Translations under genes and position numbers: made by a program
NCBI RefSeq assembly: GCF_000744775.1
Contig: NZ_JQMP01000004.1
Location: forward strand, 248,001 to 312,000
DNA: 64,000 bases
Direction of reading: 5' to 3'
From: Thermorudis peleae
Lineage (GTDB): Bacteria; Chloroflexota; Chloroflexia; Thermomicrobiales; Thermomicrobiaceae
Part shown: in pieces, positions 37,556 to 46,675 of the stretch
How the letters are laid out: every line of letters begins with the position of its first letter
How positions within the stretch are numbered: the first letter of the stretch is position 1
The notes under the pieces: generated by a model
What the model was told of the DNA's origin: nothing
The model's database searches: none
What the model saw: only the letters and a program-made list of their open reading frames with translations

Positions 37556-39091
37556 TCATGGGGTTGGCGTCGCCTGTGCCGCTGGCGTGCCAGCAGGAAC
37601 TGGTGGCGTGCCGGTAGGCGTGGGGCCTGGCGTCGGTGTTGGGAGCGGCGTTGGTGTTGGCGTCGGCGGCGCATCCGGCGGTGGTTCAAAGGGCGCCGGA
37701 ACCGACGGCGTCACTGCCGGCTGTAAGCCAGCGTGCCAGACAATCTTCGCCTGCTGATGGAGCTGATCAAGCCATTGCTGCAGCTGACGATCTCGCAAGA
37801 CTTGGAGCATGTTCACGCTGAGCGGCCGATCAGCCTCGCGCTCCAGCACCTTAATGACGTGCCAGCCATATTCAGTCTTCACTGGGCCGCCAAACTGTCC
37901 GGGTTGCAACTGGAATGCCACATCGTCAAACGCCTTGGGCATATAGCCACGCGGGAACCAGCCGAGATCTCCACCATTGACCGCCGTTGTCGAATCGATG
38001 CTCAACCGCTTGGCGAGATCAGCGAAATCAGCACCCTGCTGCAGTTGCGTAATGATCGCTTTGGCGGCGTCTTCCGTTGAGACGAGGATATGCGCCGCAT
38101 GAATCTGCTCGGCACGCAAGGGAACACGTTCCTGGAGCACCCGCTGCACTTTCTCGCGCGCAAGCATCGGGCGAACGTAGAGGCGCTTGAAGTCTGAAAG
38201 TGACATGCCGGTCTGATTCAGCACAGAGCGCTGATACTGGCCAAGCTGGGCTGTCGCTGTTGCCTGAGCCTGGCCGGGAGAAAGTGTTGGCGTTGGAGTC
38301 GCTGTTGGAACCGGCGTGCCTGGTGTACTGGTTGGTGCCGGTGTACCGCTCGGTGTGGCACTCGTGGTCGGCGTCGTTGTGGCAGGGGTTGCCGTCACGG
38401 ACGCTGCTGGTGTTGGCGTACTACCCGGCGTCCCTGTTGGCGTCGTGCTCGCTTTCGCCGGCGTTGCTGTGGCAGTTGCAGACGGTGTTGGGGTCGGTGT
38501 CGGCACTGTTGCCGTTGCGGTCGCCGTGGCCCACGCGGCCGCTGTCGCATCAACGCCGAGGGTGGGGGTTGGGGAAGCGAGCGGGGCAGGAGCAAAGAAG
38601 CTGAGCAGATACTGGTCGACTTCCTGATCAGAGATGGTCACCCCAAGGTCGCCCATGTGCTGGACAATCAGGAGGTCGTCAACCATCTGGTCAAGCGTTG
38701 AGCGATCGACAGGATCACGCTCGACCGTCGAGAGCTGTGACTGCGCTTGCTGGGCAAGCTGCTGATACTGCACGCTTTGCTGCCCTGAGACAAGGCTTGC
38801 CAGTTGCTGGTACTGGGCAATCTCGTTGAGCAGTACCAGCTTGCGCATCTTCCAATAGTCACCCCGCGTAATTTGTTGGCCATTGACCTCGACCAGGACT
38901 TGGCGGGGCAGATAGAGGTACTGATACGCTGAGCCAACGCCAAGAATGACAAAGACCAGGGCAAGCGTAATAACGGTGACCAGAATGACCAGCCGTTGCT
39001 GGGCTTGTTCACGCTCTCGACGGGTGCGGCGCCGTTGAGGCTCGGTGGCAAAACGATCCCCTCTAAACCGGCGCCGGATCCGGTCAAGCAT
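37556..39091 (-). CDS. Parvulin-type peptidyl-prolyl isomerase (SurA/PrsA-like) with Pro/Thr-rich insert
   Basis: A protein of 511 residues. A basic cytoplasmic N-terminus (1-33), one membrane helix (34-58), a SurA-like N-terminal helical domain (60-166), a Pro/Thr/Ala linker (168-280), the rest of the helical domain (281-325), a parvulin domain (about 326-420, with IHAAHILVSTEDAA and YGWHVIKVLE) and a C-terminal Pro/Thr tail (about 455-511). It is expected outside the membrane, folding exported proteins. The insert splits the chaperone domain, which is unusual. The downstream gene is the PH/DUF1648 protein. Confidence 0.9.
   Translation of the reverse strand: MLDRIRRRFRGDRFATEPQRRRTRREREQAQQRLVILVTVITLALVFVILGVGSAYQYLYLPRQVLVEVNGQQITRGDYWKMRKLVLLNEIAQYQQLASLVSGQQSVQYQQLAQQAQSQLSTVERDPVDRSTLDQMVDDLLIVQHMGDLGVTISDQEVDQYLLSFFAPAPLASPTPTLGVDATAAAWATATATATVPTPTPTPSATATATPAKASTTPTGTPGSTPTPAASVTATPATTTPTTSATPSGTPAPTSTPGTPVPTATPTPTLSPGQAQATATAQLGQYQRSVLNQTGMSLSDFKRLYVRPMLAREKVQRVLQERVPLRAEQIHAAHILVSTEDAAKAIITQLQQGADFADLAKRLSIDSTTAVNGGDLGWFPRGYMPKAFDDVAFQLQPGQFGGPVKTEYGWHVIKVLEREADRPLSVNMLQVLRDRQLQQWLDQLHQQAKIVWHAGLQPAVTPSVPAPFEPPPDAPPTPTPTPLPTPTPGPTPTGTPPVPAGTPAAQATPTP
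38252..38590 (-). repeat. Pro/Thr/Ala low-complexity coding repeat inside the parvulin gene
   Basis: Codes for residues 168-280 of the parvulin: runs such as PTPTPTP, TATATA and TPTGTPGSTPTP. On the + strand this appears as imperfect repeats of GTTGGCGT/GGCGTTGGTG type. A second, shorter block of the same nature at 37556-37690 codes for the C-terminal tail. Such tracts are prone to slippage and assembly error. Confidence 0.85.
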
Positions 39092-39140
39092 GCTTTGCTC
39101 CTAACCCCTCCTCAGTTGTCCACCTGCGGCGCCGTTCACC

Positions 39141-39446
39141 CTAGGCAACGAACGGCAACAAGGCAAGATGGCGCGCACGCTTGATAGCGACCGCAAGCTG
39201 TCGCTGGTGCTTGGCGCAAACACCGGTCGAGCGACGAGGCTCAATCTTGGCATGCGGTGAAATATAGCGGCGAAGGCGTCCAAAATCCTTATAGTCAATC
39301 ACCTTCACCCCTTCGACGCAGAACGGGCAGACCTTGCGGCGCGGGTAATAGCGGGCTGTCCCAGTCGGTCGGCGCGCCGTCGTTTCTTCGGCTGCTCCCT
39401 GCGCCGTTGCTGTCGTCTCTTCCTGCGTTACCGGTTCATCGACCAT
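39141..39446 (-). CDS. rpsR: Ribosomal protein bS18
   Basis: A protein of 101 residues. The conserved core begins [11 protein letters not shown] and continues with [19 protein letters not shown] and ending [20 protein letters not shown]. The zinc-type cysteines (CPFC, later C and H) are kept. The N-terminal 25 residues are a Thr/Glu-rich extension. ATG 39446 follows GGAGGAG; eight further codons upstream are open. It closes the rpsF-ssb-rpsR operon. Confidence 0.95.
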   Translation of the reverse strand: MVDEPVTQEETTATAQGAAEETTARRPTGTARYYPRRKVCPFCVEGVKVIDYKDFGRLRRYISPHAKIEPRRSTGVCAKHQRQLAVAIKRARHLALLPFVA

Positions 39447-39475
39447 CGTTATCCAACTCCTCCGCGACACGTCTG

Positions 39476-39934
39476 CTAAAAGGGAACGTCTCCGAGATCT
39501 TCTTCTTCACCTGGCGCTACGCCGTACTCCCCTGGGAAAGTATTCCCACTCTCCCAATCGCGGCCTGATACCGTCTCATCGCCGATATCGGCCATGTCAC
39601 TGCGGGACGAGAGCACGATCACGTTGTTGGCGATGATCTCGGCCACTGCTCGCGGCTGGTTCATCCGGTCAAGGTAGGCCCGCACCTGCAGGCGCCCCTC
39701 GACATAGACACGCGCGCCTTTGCGCAGCATCTGGTCCGAGATCTCAGCAAGACGGTTCCAGCAGATCACCCGGAACCATTCTGTTTCATCAGTCCACTGG
39801 CCCTCAGCGTCACGGCGGCGCCGATTAACCGCGACGCTGAACTCCGTCACCGGCGTGCCACTCGGGGTATAGCGCATTTCCGGGTCGCGTCCGAGGTTGC
39901 CGATAATCTGGATACGATTGAGCCCCCGCGACAT
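39476..39934 (-). CDS. ssb: Single-stranded DNA-binding protein
   Basis: A protein of 152 residues: an OB fold (residues 1-110) with [19 protein letters not shown] and [12 protein letters not shown], then a short acidic tail ending [10 protein letters not shown], the protein-interaction tip (usually DIPF). It lies between rpsF and rpsR, the classic arrangement. The linker is short compared with Escherichia coli SSB. Confidence 0.96.
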   Translation of the reverse strand: MSRGLNRIQIIGNLGRDPEMRYTPSGTPVTEFSVAVNRRRRDAEGQWTDETEWFRVICWNRLAEISDQMLRKGARVYVEGRLQVRAYLDRMNQPRAVAEIIANNVIVLSSRSDMADIGDETVSGRDWESGNTFPGEYGVAPGEEEDLGDVPF

Positions 39935-39990
39935 TGTCTTCTATCCTTTCCCCTGCCCCGGCACGCCCGACACGCTCGTGTAACCTCCAC

Positions 39991-40308
39991 CTATTTGTCT
40001 TGACGAACGAGCAGGAACCGAATCACCTGTTCATTGATCCGTAACTCTTGCTCGATCTCGCGAGTCTTCGATGGTGGGAAGGTGAACGTATAGAGCACAT
40101 AAATCGCATCTTGAAAATGCTGAATAGGATAAGCTAGGCGCCGGCGCCCCCACGGCGTGTCACGCTTGATCTGCGTGACGGTTCCGCCGAGAGACGTCAG
40201 CAGTTGCTGAATGCGCTCGACGGCCGCGTCGAGACCATCGCTCGCAAGATCAGGCCGGAACAGCACCATCAACTCATACGGCCGGGGTTCAGGCTCATAG
40301 CGTGGCAA
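39991..40308 (-). CDS. rpsF: Ribosomal protein bS6
   Basis: A protein of 105 residues: PYELMVLFRPDL at the start, then WGRRRLAYPIQHFQDAIYVLY, matching the S6 fold. It is the first gene of rpsF-ssb-rpsR. The start ATG 40308 has AAAGGAGG upstream. S6 with S18 is known to bind the rpsF leader in many bacteria and repress its own operon; the leader here is 133 bases long and structured. Confidence 0.95.
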   Translation of the reverse strand: MPRYEPEPRPYELMVLFRPDLASDGLDAAVERIQQLLTSLGGTVTQIKRDTPWGRRRLAYPIQHFQDAIYVLYTFTFPPSKTREIEQELRINEQVIRFLLVRQDK

Positions 40309-40441
40309 CGGTTCCTCCTTTCCATGGGCTTACGCTGGCTCGCGGCGCGGGCCGTTGCCAGATCCCGCGTCCGTCACAGCGCAGAAAGGCTCACACCTGC
40401 TGGCCCGAGTGCCAGCGTCCTGTTGAGTATACCCAATTCAC
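40309..40441 (-). promoter_or_regulatory. Promoter and structured leader of rpsF-ssb-rpsR
   Basis: The -10 is TATACT (40431-40426, minus strand); the -35 is poor and falls in the end of thrB. In the leader, GCCAGCGT (40411-40418 on +) can pair with ACGCTGGC (40332-40339) near the start codon, or locally with GCTGGC (40399-40404), so two exclusive folds are possible. This fits an S6:S18 autoregulatory leader but the consensus was not confirmed. Confidence 0.55.
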
Positions 40442-41365
40442 TCAGGGATTCACCGTATCAGGCTCAACGTCGCGTTCAGCTATGACGTGACATTGCGCCC
40501 CGTGTTCAACAACCGGAAGCACGGCAATGTCAGCAGGGATGTCACGCTGGGCAGCAAACTCACGAAACGCGAACGCTACCTGCTGCACTCGCTCGTTGCT
40601 CGTCAACGCGATGACAGCCGGTCCAGCACCGCTCAGCGCCGCACCAAACGCCCCGGCATTGCACGCAACAGCGATCGCCTCCGGCAAGTAGGGATAGAGA
40701 CGAGCGCGGTACGGCTGATGAAGCTCATCCGTCATCGCTTCTCGCAGCAACTCAAGTTGTCCGGTCGTGAGCGCAAGCGTCAGCAGCGCACAACGAGCCG
40801 CGGTGGCGACCGTCACCGTCCGGGAAACGGTGTGCGGTAGGACTGCACGCGCTTCGCTGGTATAGCCATGGGCATGCGGAATAAAGAGGACCGCCATGAG
40901 TGGGACACGCAACGGGATCTGGTACGCACGAGGATGGTCGGCCGTACCATAGGCGAGGACAGCACCGCCGAACAAGGCAGCCGCGACATTGTCACCATGC
41001 CCCTCGAGGCTCCAGGCAAGGTGCAAAAGCTCGCGTTGCGTCAGTGGTGCCCCCAGCAACGCATTCGCGGCAACTAATCCCCCGACAATTGCAGCCGCTG
41101 AACTGCCTAACCCCCGTGCAACCGGGATCGCTGAGGCGACTTCAACACGGCAGGATGGCAATGAACGGCCGGTAGCCTCAGCCACGACGTGCATCGCTTC
41201 TTCAACCAGATTGCGCCCACCATCGGGAAGCGGCGAGACCACATGGAAACGCGATGCCGGTAGCACCGTGATAGTCAAATAGGATCCGAGCGCAAGTGCA
41301 AGCGAATCGAAACCCGGGCCAAGATTGGCACTCGACGCTGGAACGCGAACGTTAAGCCAGGGCAT
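40442..41365 (-). CDS. thrB: Homoserine kinase
   Basis: A protein of 307 residues in the GHMP kinase family. It begins MPWLNVRVPASSANLGPGFD, and the ATP-binding loop is VARGLGSSAAAIVGG. It phosphorylates homoserine, the step before threonine synthase. ATG 41365 overlaps the end of thrC by 14 bases, so the two are translationally linked. The frame upstream to 41404 is not conserved. It is the last gene of the peptide-transporter/threonine operon. Confidence 0.95.
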   Translation of the reverse strand: MPWLNVRVPASSANLGPGFDSLALALGSYLTITVLPASRFHVVSPLPDGGRNLVEEAMHVVAEATGRSLPSCRVEVASAIPVARGLGSSAAAIVGGLVAANALLGAPLTQRELLHLAWSLEGHGDNVAAALFGGAVLAYGTADHPRAYQIPLRVPLMAVLFIPHAHGYTSEARAVLPHTVSRTVTVATAARCALLTLALTTGQLELLREAMTDELHQPYRARLYPYLPEAIAVACNAGAFGAALSGAGPAVIALTSNERVQQVAFAFREFAAQRDIPADIAVLPVVEHGAQCHVIAERDVEPDTVNP

Positions 41366-42683
41366 CGAGCACCTCACGCAGTGCAGCAAGAGTCGGCTCG
41401 ACAACGATCGGGCGGTTCACCCACGCAGGGGAAGGCTCAGCGGCGGTCTGATGCATCGCCATGATTGTCTCAGGATCCTTGAGCACGTGACCAGTCAACA
41501 CGGCGACGACGTTGGACTTCGCGTCAATGACACCCTCGCTGATCAGACGTCGCAGGCCAGCGACGGCAGCTGCAGAGGCTGGCTCACACCCGATGCCGGC
41601 GCGGTCGATCATCGCTTTTGCTTCGAGAATCTCCGCATCGCTAACGGCAGTCACAACACCGTCTGTGGCGACGATCGCATCACGTGCCCGCTCGTAGTTC
41701 ACAGGATTGCCAATACGGATTGCGGTTGCGATGGTCTCAGCTTGCACCGGCGAAAATGCGGTAAAGCGCCGCTGGAAGGCAGCATAGAATGGCGCTGCCC
41801 CCTCAGCCTGGACGGTCGCCAGGCGTGGCAGGCGCGCAATAAGGCCAGCAGCGTGCGCACGTACTAATGCCTGGCCAAAAGCGGCCGTATTCCCAAGATT
41901 GCCGCCCGGCAGGACAATCCAGTCCGGCGCGTCCCAGGCAAGCTGGTGTAGCATTTCAAACATAATTGTCTGTTGCCCGAGCAGCCGGAATGGATTGACC
42001 GAGTTCAAGAGATACAGGCCGAATGCTGCGCTTGCCTCCTGGACCAGCCGCATCGCCGCGTCGAAGTCGCCGCGGATTTGGACAATCCGCGCTCCGTAGG
42101 CAATTGCCTGGCCCAACTTCGCAGCCGTAATCTTGCCTTCAGGCAAAAAGACAACAGCTGGTAAGCCAGCAAGAGCTGCATAGGCTGCAACCGAGGCAGA
42201 GGTATTCCCTGTTGAGGCACAGGCGACGGCCCGAGCGCCAATCCAGCGAGCGTGACTGACCGCAACGGTCATGCCACGATCTTTAAACGAGCCGGTAGGA
42301 TTTTCCCCTTCATGCTTCAGCCAAAGCTGAGCGCACCCAGCCCATTGGGCGATGCGTGGCACAGGGTAGAGGTTTGTATTCCCTTCCGGCCGCGTGACAA
42401 TGACAGGAGATGGTAAGGGAACAAGGAATTCGCGATAACGCCAGACGCCACTTCGGTCGAGCAGGTCATGACTCGCGAGGCGTCGCGTGAAGACATCACG
42501 ATCAAGGCCAGATGGAACCGCGATATCGAGGTCGAGGAGTCCTCCGCAAGAGCAACGTCCAGGGGCTTGCTGTGCTGGATATTGCATGCCGCATGCGCGG
42601 CAACGCAAGGATGGCATGGCATCGGCGTCCAACGCCGTCACTGGCGTTGTCATTTGCCCTGGACGATCGTCAGCTCCATCCAT
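41352..42683 (-). CDS. thrC: Threonine synthase
   Basis: A protein of 443 residues, PLP-dependent fold type II. An N-terminal zinc-ribbon-like stretch (CRACG, then CSCGG) is followed by the PLP lysine in NPTGSFKDRGM and the phosphate-binding glycine loop. It converts O-phosphohomoserine to threonine. It starts 15 bases after the dppC-like gene, so it is probably cotranscribed with the peptide transporter. An alternative start is ATG 42653 (MTTPVTALD). Confidence 0.94.
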   Translation of the reverse strand: MDGADDRPGQMTTPVTALDADAMPSLRCRACGMQYPAQQAPGRCSCGGLLDLDIAVPSGLDRDVFTRRLASHDLLDRSGVWRYREFLVPLPSPVIVTRPEGNTNLYPVPRIAQWAGCAQLWLKHEGENPTGSFKDRGMTVAVSHARWIGARAVACASTGNTSASVAAYAALAGLPAVVFLPEGKITAAKLGQAIAYGARIVQIRGDFDAAMRLVQEASAAFGLYLLNSVNPFRLLGQQTIMFEMLHQLAWDAPDWIVLPGGNLGNTAAFGQALVRAHAAGLIARLPRLATVQAEGAAPFYAAFQRRFTAFSPVQAETIATAIRIGNPVNYERARDAIVATDGVVTAVSDAEILEAKAMIDRAGIGCEPASAAAVAGLRRLISEGVIDAKSNVVAVLTGHVLKDPETIMAMHQTAAEPSPAWVNRPIVVEPTLAALREVLDALA

Positions 42684-42698
42684 CCGAACCGCCTCGCC

Positions 42699-43658
42699 CT
42701 AGACATTCATCCGCCGCGGATCGAGCGCATCACGGAGACCGTCACCGACGTAGTTGATGCAGAGGACAGTAAGGAAGATTGCAAGCCCTGGGAAGATTAC
42801 CATCCACGGCGCAAATTCAATCATGTTCTGGCCATCGTAGAGCAAGCGCCCCCATGTTGGAATGTCTGGCGGAAAGCCGAGACCGAGGAAGGAGAGCGCG
42901 GATTCCGTGATGATCGCTTCCGCAACACCAAGCGTTGCCGCAACAATAACGGGGCTCAGGGTATTCGGCAGGATGTGCTTCACAATAATGCTCAGCGTCG
43001 GTACACCAATGCAGTGAGCGGCTTCAATGAATTCCTTTTGCTTGATCGAAAGGAAGGAAGCACGCACCAGACGGGCAACCGGCATCCAGTTCAGCGCACC
43101 GATCACCGTCACAATCAGGATAAAGGTACCAAGCTGGAGACCAAAAATCGCCTTCATGCGATCGCGGAAGAGATAGGTTACGAGCAGCAACAGTGGCAGA
43201 CTGGGCAAGGAGATAAAGAGGTCGGTTAGACGCATTAAGAGCGAATCGATGAGTCCACCGAAATAGCCTGCGAGTGATCCAATCGTTGTACCGAGGAAAA
43301 TCGAGACAAGCATGGCCACGATGCCAACAGCGATCGAGATCCGTCCACCCCACAGAACGCGGGCCAGCATGTCATAGCCAAGGTCACTTGTCCCAAAGGG
43401 ATGCTGCAGCGACGGAGGTTGCATTGCCTGGGCCATGTCAAACACATTCCACGGAATTGGCCAAACGAGCGGTCCAATAAGCGTCGCAAGAACAATAACA
43501 ACAAGAACACCAACACCAAGGAGGGCAAGACGATGGTGTCGGAATTGTCGCCAGGCATCACTCCAGAGTGAGCGCGGCTTCTGCGAGCGAAGTCCAGCCA
43601 GGCGCTCGACGGCTGCCGGCGTTGCTGCTTGCACTTGTCCTCCCGTCACTTCTGCCAT
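42699..43658 (-). CDS. Peptide ABC transporter permease, DppC/OppC type
   Basis: A membrane protein of 319 residues with six helices. The N-terminal OppC cytoplasmic part reads SLWSDAWRQFRHHRLAL; the EAA loop is EFIEAAHCIGVPTLSIIVKHI. It pairs with the DppB-like permease encoded upstream to form the inner-membrane channel for di- or oligopeptides. The C-terminal end has the typical YVGDGLRDALDPR. Gene spacing is 33 bases from the upstream permease. Confidence 0.93.
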   Translation of the reverse strand: MAEVTGGQVQAATPAAVERLAGLRSQKPRSLWSDAWRQFRHHRLALLGVGVLVVIVLATLIGPLVWPIPWNVFDMAQAMQPPSLQHPFGTSDLGYDMLARVLWGGRISIAVGIVAMLVSIFLGTTIGSLAGYFGGLIDSLLMRLTDLFISLPSLPLLLLVTYLFRDRMKAIFGLQLGTFILIVTVIGALNWMPVARLVRASFLSIKQKEFIEAAHCIGVPTLSIIVKHILPNTLSPVIVAATLGVAEAIITESALSFLGLGFPPDIPTWGRLLYDGQNMIEFAPWMVIFPGLAIFLTVLCINYVGDGLRDALDPRRMNV

Positions 43659-43691
43659 CCTGCACCCCCCAACTGCCCGGCAGGCGGGCGC

Positions 43692-44651
43692 CTAGTCGTA
43701 TTTGATCCGTGGGTCAAGGACGCCGTAGAGAATGTCGGCGATCAAATTAAAGAGCACAACGAGTACCGCAAAGATGATGGTAATCGCCATCACAACCGGA
43801 GTATCGCTGTCGTTGATCGCCGAGATTAAGAGCGACCCCATGCCCGGGACACGGAAGATCTGTTCGGTAATGACCGCGCCCGTAAAAACGCCTGGGATGC
43901 TTAACGCAACGATGGTGACGACAGGAATTAAGGCATTACGCATCACGTGGCGCGTGATGACCGTAAACTCACTGAGCCCCTTGGCGCGGGCTGTCCGCAC
44001 ATAATCCTGCGGGATCGCCTCAAGCATTGCCGCACGAGTGTAGCGCATCAGTGTCGCTGTCTGGAAGAGACCAAGCACCGTGATCGGCATAATGGCCTGT
44101 TTAATCTTTTCCCACAGTCCAGCTAAGCCCGGAGTATCGATGGTTGTGCGGTAAATCATTGGAAGCCATCCAAGTTTGACGCTGAAAATGAGAATTAACA
44201 GCAAGCCGGTAAAGAAGGTGGGGAGCGAGAAGCCGATAAACGCAAATGTCGTCGCGATATTGTCAAAGATCGAATACTGTTTCACGGCCGAAATGACACC
44301 GATGGGAATAGCCAGCAGCACCGAGATCAGGTACGCCGTCCCGATCACGTAAATCGTCGTAGGCAAGCGCTGAACAATCAAGTCGCGCACCGGGCCGTGG
44401 GTACGGAACGAGTACCCAAAATCACCCGTTGCCATGGACTTGAGCCACTTGACGTAGCGAACCGGAATAGGCTCATCGAGCCCAAGGCTATGGCGAATTC
44501 GTTGACGCACTTCCGGCGGAACAGCTGGATTAACCGCGAACTCCGACAGCGGATCACCTGGAGCAAGAGCCAAGATCGTGAAGATCACCACACTGATCGC
44601 CAGCAACGTCGGAATTGCTGTGAGTATTCGCCGGATCAGATAGCGCGTCAT
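43692..44651 (-). CDS. Peptide ABC transporter permease, DppB/OppB type
   Basis: A membrane protein of 319 residues with six helices, beginning TRYLIRRILTAIPTLLAISV. Family marks are the loop LGLDEPIPVRYVKWL, the EAA loop DYVRTARAKGLSEFTVITRH and the end LIADILYGVLDPRIKYD. It sits between the binding protein and the second permease. No ATPase genes (dppD, dppF) follow. Confidence 0.93.
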   Translation of the reverse strand: MTRYLIRRILTAIPTLLAISVVIFTILALAPGDPLSEFAVNPAVPPEVRQRIRHSLGLDEPIPVRYVKWLKSMATGDFGYSFRTHGPVRDLIVQRLPTTIYVIGTAYLISVLLAIPIGVISAVKQYSIFDNIATTFAFIGFSLPTFFTGLLLILIFSVKLGWLPMIYRTTIDTPGLAGLWEKIKQAIMPITVLGLFQTATLMRYTRAAMLEAIPQDYVRTARAKGLSEFTVITRHVMRNALIPVVTIVALSIPGVFTGAVITEQIFRVPGMGSLLISAINDSDTPVVMAITIIFAVLVVLFNLIADILYGVLDPRIKYD

Positions 44652-44737
44652 CGCACACCTACCTCATCACCGCAATTGCCCCGCAAGAAGGCCTGCAGGC
44701 ACGTCCCGGCAGACTACACGCGAAGAACAGAACGGGA

Positions 44738-44761
44738 GAGACAGGAAGGTCATCCTGTCTC
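44738..44761 (-). terminator. Hairpin between binding-protein and permease genes
   Basis: GAGACAGGA and TCCTGTCTC form a 9-bp stem with a 6-base loop, 19 bases downstream of the binding-protein stop on the minus strand, followed by a pyrimidine-rich TCCCGTTCTGTTCTTC. A partial terminator here would give more binding protein than permease, as is common in ABC operons. Confidence 0.6.
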
Positions 44762-44779
44762 CCCCCTCAGGATACGCCG

Positions 44780-46675
44780 TTATTGCGTGCGAACCCAGTT
44801 CGCAATATTCCAGGTATCATCCGTCCAGCCAGAAAGATTCAAGTTGGAGAGATTCTTGGCCTTTACACCAACAAGCTTCCGGGCAACAAGCGGAATGCTG
44901 ACGACATTGTTGACGACGAGATCGTTCATCTGAATAAAGAGTTGCTTCTGCTTCTCTGGGTCGAGTTCGGTCTGCGCCTGCTCGTAGAGCTTATCGTAGT
45001 CGCTATTCTGCCAGCGCTCGTAATTATTGCCAGACCAATTATTTGACTTCTGCGCGATGTTATCGGGCTTCCCATACCAGCTGACCATATAATCGAGCGG
45101 ATAGACGGAGGAAGGACCGTTGGTAAACATCTCAATATCAGTGTAGAAGTGAGCGGCGGTATCTGGGTTACCAGGATCGCTGGAGAAGAAGACCTTCGCA
45201 TCAACCGTCTTCAGGTTCACTTTAATGCCAACTTGCTCGAACGCCGCCTTAATAATCTCTTGCGTCCGCTGGCGAACCTGGTTGACCGTCGTCTGGTAGG
45301 TGATCTCCATCCGGACGCCATTCTTCTGGCGGACGCCGTCCGGCCCTTTCGTCCAGCCAGCCTGGTCAAGCAACGCTGCGGCCTTCTGGGGATTAAACTC
45401 CCACTTCGTATTGGGCGAGACAAACGCCTTCGGCGCCACGAGAACATTGCTCGTTGCATCGCCAGCCTGCCCATAAAGCTGCTTGGCAATCACGTCACGC
45501 TGGCAGAGCAACGCATAAGCCTGCCGGACGTTCGGGTCAGATTGGAAAGGATGCGGATTGCCAAGCTTCGAGCGCTCGCCATCAACCTCTTTGTTTGGAT
45601 CAGTAAAGTTGATGAGGATGCGCTCCACATTCGTTGCACTACCTGTAACTATTTCTCCTTTGCCACCTTGCATAAGCTGATTGAGAATGCTTGGCTCGAC
45701 CTGAATGTTCCAGGCATAGTCATACTCGCCGGTTTGCAGAACAGCGCGCGCTGCGCTCGCCGCATCCCCACCACCTTTCATCTCAACGGTGGCAAAGAAG
45801 GGCTTATTGGGATCACGATAGTTCTCGTTAATCTCAAAGGTAATCACGTCGCCAGGCTTGAAGTCCTTCACCTTATAGGGGCCAGTGCCGACTGGATTGA
45901 GGTTAAACGGAGCGTTCTGCAGCTTCGAGCCGACGTAGTCCTTGAGGATATGCTCAGGGACGATCATCCCGTAGGGGCCAACAAAAACGTTCATCCAACC
46001 CGGCGTCGGCTGCTTGAAGTTAATCTTGACGGTGTAATCATCTGGGGTTTCAATCGAATCGATGACCTCATAGTTGGCAGCCGTTGTCGCATTGGAGTCC
46101 TTGTTGGAAACAAGCTGCCAGGTGAAGAGCACGTCCTTCGACGTGAACGGCTGACCGTCCGACCACTTGACGCCTTGCTTCAGCTTCCACGTGACCGACT
46201 TGCCGTCCTTCGCTACGCCACCATTTTCGAGTGACGGAATCTCAGCTGCGAGAACTGGTACCAGCTGGCCATTGTCATCAATGTCAGCAAGCGGCTCGAG
46301 GACGATGTGTGATGCATCAAAATCCTTCGTTCCCTGCGACAGATGGGGATTCAGGATCGTTGGGGCTTGCCACCAGAGCAGCTTGAGCTGCCCGCCGGCA
46401 CCACGCTTTTGTGCCGTTGGCTGGGTCGTTGCTGTCGCAGCGGGCTTGGTTGCGGTTGCTTGTTGCGTGGTGGCCTGCGTTGGCGAAGGCTGCGCCGCTG
46501 GAGCCGTTGTCGGCGTTGGCGTCGCATTCCCGCCGCCACCACCACAGGCTGCAAGTAGCGCAGCAATCGCTGGCGCACTCAACCCAAGCGCAGCCGCACG
46601 TTTGAGCACCTCACGTCGGTTCATCGTGCCAGCAAGCGCAGCCTGACGGAGCTCCTCAAATGCCGATTGGCTCAT
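44780..46675 (-). CDS. Peptide ABC transporter substrate-binding lipoprotein (family 5)
   Basis: A protein of 631 residues. The N-terminus has a twin-arginine-like NRREVLKRAAALGL followed by a hydrophobic stretch and a lipobox LLAAC, so it is probably exported by Tat or Sec and lipidated. After a glycine run and a Pro/Thr/Ala linker comes the solute-binding family 5 domain (about 85-630), with LNPHLSQGTKDF, LEPLADIDDNG and VTWKLKQGVKWSDGQPFT. ATG 46675 follows GAGGAGGAGG; the frame upstream to 46807 covers the promoter and is not used. Ligand is likely a peptide, though nickel or sugars occur in the family. Confidence 0.93.
   Translation of the reverse strand: MSQSAFEELRQAALAGTMNRREVLKRAAALGLSAPAIAALLAACGGGGGNATPTPTTAPAAQPSPTQATTQQATATKPAATATTQPTAQKRGAGGQLKLLWWQAPTILNPHLSQGTKDFDASHIVLEPLADIDDNGQLVPVLAAEIPSLENGGVAKDGKSVTWKLKQGVKWSDGQPFTSKDVLFTWQLVSNKDSNATTAANYEVIDSIETPDDYTVKINFKQPTPGWMNVFVGPYGMIVPEHILKDYVGSKLQNAPFNLNPVGTGPYKVKDFKPGDVITFEINENYRDPNKPFFATVEMKGGGDAASAARAVLQTGEYDYAWNIQVEPSILNQLMQGGKGEIVTGSATNVERILINFTDPNKEVDGERSKLGNPHPFQSDPNVRQAYALLCQRDVIAKQLYGQAGDATSNVLVAPKAFVSPNTKWEFNPQKAAALLDQAGWTKGPDGVRQKNGVRMEITYQTTVNQVRQRTQEIIKAAFEQVGIKVNLKTVDAKVFFSSDPGNPDTAAHFYTDIEMFTNGPSSVYPLDYMVSWYGKPDNIAQKSNNWSGNNYERWQNSDYDKLYEQAQTELDPEKQKQLFIQMNDLVVNNVVSIPLVARKLVGVKAKNLSNLNLSGWTDDTWNIANWVRTQ

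Noticed and set aside
38200-38627. Two + strand open frames rich in Val/Ala/Gly opposite the parvulin insert
   Set aside because: They are the reverse reading of the Pro/Thr repeat tract and have no coding signature.
45149-46234. 361-residue open frame opposite the substrate-binding protein gene
   Set aside because: It is antisense to a clear family 5 binding protein and its residues show no domain pattern.
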